DNA of 8,194 bases from DASUMP01 sp036277635. GTDB taxonomy: Bacteria > Actinomycetota > Acidimicrobiia > IMCC26256 > PALSA-610. Both the position numbers and the translations under genes were made by a program. Under the pieces are notes generated by a model. The model made no database searches and was not told the origin of the DNA. It worked only from the letters and a program-made list of their open reading frames with translations. The stretch covers positions 1-8,194 of the forward strand of contig DASUMP010000171.1 in the NCBI GenBank assembly GCA_036277635.1, read 5' to 3'. Of the stretch, positions 7,272 through 8,194 are shown one piece after another (positions within the stretch are counted from its first letter, which is position 1; each line of letters opens with the position of its first letter).

Positions 7272-7984
7272 GCCGGGTGCTCGTCGTCGACGACGAGGCG
7301 CCGATCCTGCGCGCGCTCGTCGCGAACCTCCGAGCGCGTGGCTACGCCTGCGACGCGGCCGCGACGGGCGAGGACGCGCTCCGGCTCGCGGAACAACAGC
7401 ACCCCGACGCCGTGATCCTCGACCTCGGCCTCCCGGGGATCACCGGGCTCGGCGTGATCCGCGGGCTGCGGGAGTGGACACCGATCCCGATCATCGTCCT
7501 CTCGGCGCGCGGCGCCGAGCGCGACAAGGTCGCGGCCCTCGACGCAGGCGCCGACGACTACGTGACGAAGCCGTTCGGCATGGACGAGCTCTTCGCGCGA
7601 CTGCGGGCCGCATTACGGCGTGTCGGACCCGCGGCCGCCGCCGTCGTCGTCGTCACCCCCGACTTCACCGTCGATCTCGCCGCCAAGACGGTGACCCGCG
7701 CCGGTGTCGAGGTACGGCTGACGCCGACGGAGTGGGGCATCGTCGAGGTGCTCGTGCGCAACGCCGACAAGCTCGTGACCCAGCGCCACCTGCTGCAAGA
7801 GGTGTGGGGTCCGCAGTACGGCGACGAGACGAACTACCTGCGGGTGCACATGGCCCACATCCGGCGCAAGCTCGAGCCCGAGCCGGGCCGACCGCGCTAC
7901 TTCGTAACGGAGCCGGGCATGGGCTACCGGTTTCACGCCCCCGACGACGGCGACACCGACGGCGGCGCAACCGACGCCGACTGA
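7268..7984 (+). CDS. kdpE: KdpE, OmpR-family response regulator of the kdp operon
   Basis: KdpE is the DNA-binding partner of KdpD and activates kdp transcription when phosphorylated. Residues 1-118 form the receiver domain: acidic Asp8 and Asp9 in VVDDE, phosphoacceptor Asp52 in ILDLGLPG, Ser79 in VLSARG, and Lys101 in TKPFGMDEL. Residues about 129-223 form a winged helix with LTPTEW (151-156), the recognition-helix region ETNYLRVHMAHIRRKLE (187-203) and the closing GMGYRF (217-222). The chosen GTG start overlaps the kdpD stop (GTGA, 7268-7271) and puts the receiver domain at residue 2, as expected; the frame continues upstream only as a shadow of kdpD. GGAAG at 7256-7260 is a well-placed ribosome binding site. 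The product is 238 residues against 225 in E. coli. The extra length includes an Ala/Val-rich linker (121-129) and an acidic tail (225-238). Confidence 0.97.
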   Translation: MSRVLVVDDEAPILRALVANLRARGYACDAAATGEDALRLAEQQHPDAVILDLGLPGITGLGVIRGLREWTPIPIIVLSARGAERDKVAALDAGADDYVTKPFGMDELFARLRAALRRVGPAAAAVVVVTPDFTVDLAAKTVTRAGVEVRLTPTEWGIVEVLVRNADKLVTQRHLLQEVWGPQYGDETNYLRVHMAHIRRKLEPEPGRPRYFVTEPGMGYRFHAPDDGDTDGGATDAD

Positions 7985-8053
7985 CGCGTTTGCGCGGCTG
8001 GGAAGGCCCTGTCGTGTCAGTTCAACCTGCGCGCCGAGGCCGATACTGGAGGT
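7985..8053 (+). other. Gap between kdpE and the next gene, no clear terminator
   Basis: This 69-base spacer separates the kdp operon from the following gene on the same strand. The only self-complementary piece near the kdpE stop is a four-pair CGCG/CGCG hairpin at 7985-7996, with no run of T after it. That is too weak to call a Rho-independent terminator, so transcription may end by Rho or read through. The right half contains a possible promoter, described separately. Confidence 0.5.
8021..8047 (+). promoter_or_regulatory. Possible promoter for the gene starting at 8054
   Basis: GATACT at 8042-8047 resembles a -10 hexamer (four of six matches to TATAAT). TTCAAC at 8021-8026 is a poor -35 candidate with a 15-base spacer. 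If the -10 is real, transcription would begin about seven bases later, at or next to the ATG at 8054, giving a leaderless message. This is based on inspection only. Confidence 0.3.
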
Positions 8054-8194
8054 ATGGCATTCGACGGACCGCTGCTCATCGGGGTGCACTCGGCACGAGT
8101 TGCGCTCGCGCAGGGCGTGTCGGCTGCCGTGGTCGTAGCCGAGCTGATCGTGCTGTTCGGCATCAGCGAACGAGAGGCGAACGACGCCGTCGAC
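8054..8194 (+). CDS. Hypothetical protein, N-terminal part only (runs off the window)
   Basis: The first 47 codons of an ORF are visible, starting MAFDGPLLIGVHSARVAL and continuing open to the edge. I do not recognise the family. The visible part looks helical: a helix around residues 7-20, then a hydrophobic stretch at about 22-36 (Val/Ala-rich, then AELIVLFG), then a polar charged segment with SEREANDAV. This could be a small helical-bundle protein; the hydrophobic stretch is short and carries a Glu, so a membrane helix is doubtful. Codon use and GC match the kdp genes. GGAGG at 8048-8052 is a textbook Shine-Dalgarno sequence but lies only one base from the ATG, too close for normal use. 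No other in-frame start lies at a good distance. Nothing ties it functionally to Kdp. Confidence 0.6.
   Translation, partial: MAFDGPLLIGVHSARVALAQGVSAAVVVAELIVLFGISEREANDAVD

Noticed and set aside
7985..7996. Rho-independent terminator after kdpE
   Set aside because: The hairpin has only four base pairs and no T tract.

Overview
The window holds one operon read on the + strand: the high-affinity potassium uptake system Kdp (kdpF, kdpA, kdpB, kdpC) followed by its own two-component regulators (kdpD, kdpE). A small membrane-protein ORF precedes kdpF, and an unrelated partial gene begins after kdpE. The DNA is very GC-rich with strong GC at third codon positions. Gene order, the very short kdpF and the GTG starts fit a high-GC actinobacterium. 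An Acidimicrobiia-like lineage is a guess from overall style, not something the sequence proves.

Layout. Positions 1-132 are a short leader with no convincing gene. Positions 133-282 encode a 49-residue single-helix protein of unknown function. Then come kdpF (279-368), kdpA (368-2074), kdpB (2071-4173), kdpC (4173-4751), kdpD (4770-7271) and kdpE (7268-7984). Positions 7985-8053 are a gap with no recognisable terminator but a possible promoter. A gene of unknown function starts at 8054 and runs off the end.

How the genes work together. KdpA is the K+-selective channel-like subunit. KdpB is the P-type ATPase subunit that powers uptake, KdpC is the membrane-anchored accessory subunit, and KdpF is a one-helix stabiliser. 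KdpD is a membrane sensor kinase that passes phosphate from His621 to Asp52 of KdpE, an OmpR-type regulator expected to switch on the operon when K+ is limiting. Every gene junction from the small ORF to kdpC overlaps by 1 or 4 bases, and so does kdpD/kdpE. The only gap inside the operon is 18 bases between kdpC and kdpD. All family signature residues checked are present and no gene looks broken.

Assessment: this is an ordinary, intact kdp operon. I do not see a new biological system. The points most worth a second look are the uncharacterised microprotein coupled to kdpF, the absence of visible ribosome binding sites before kdpF and kdpA, and the odd start region of the last gene.
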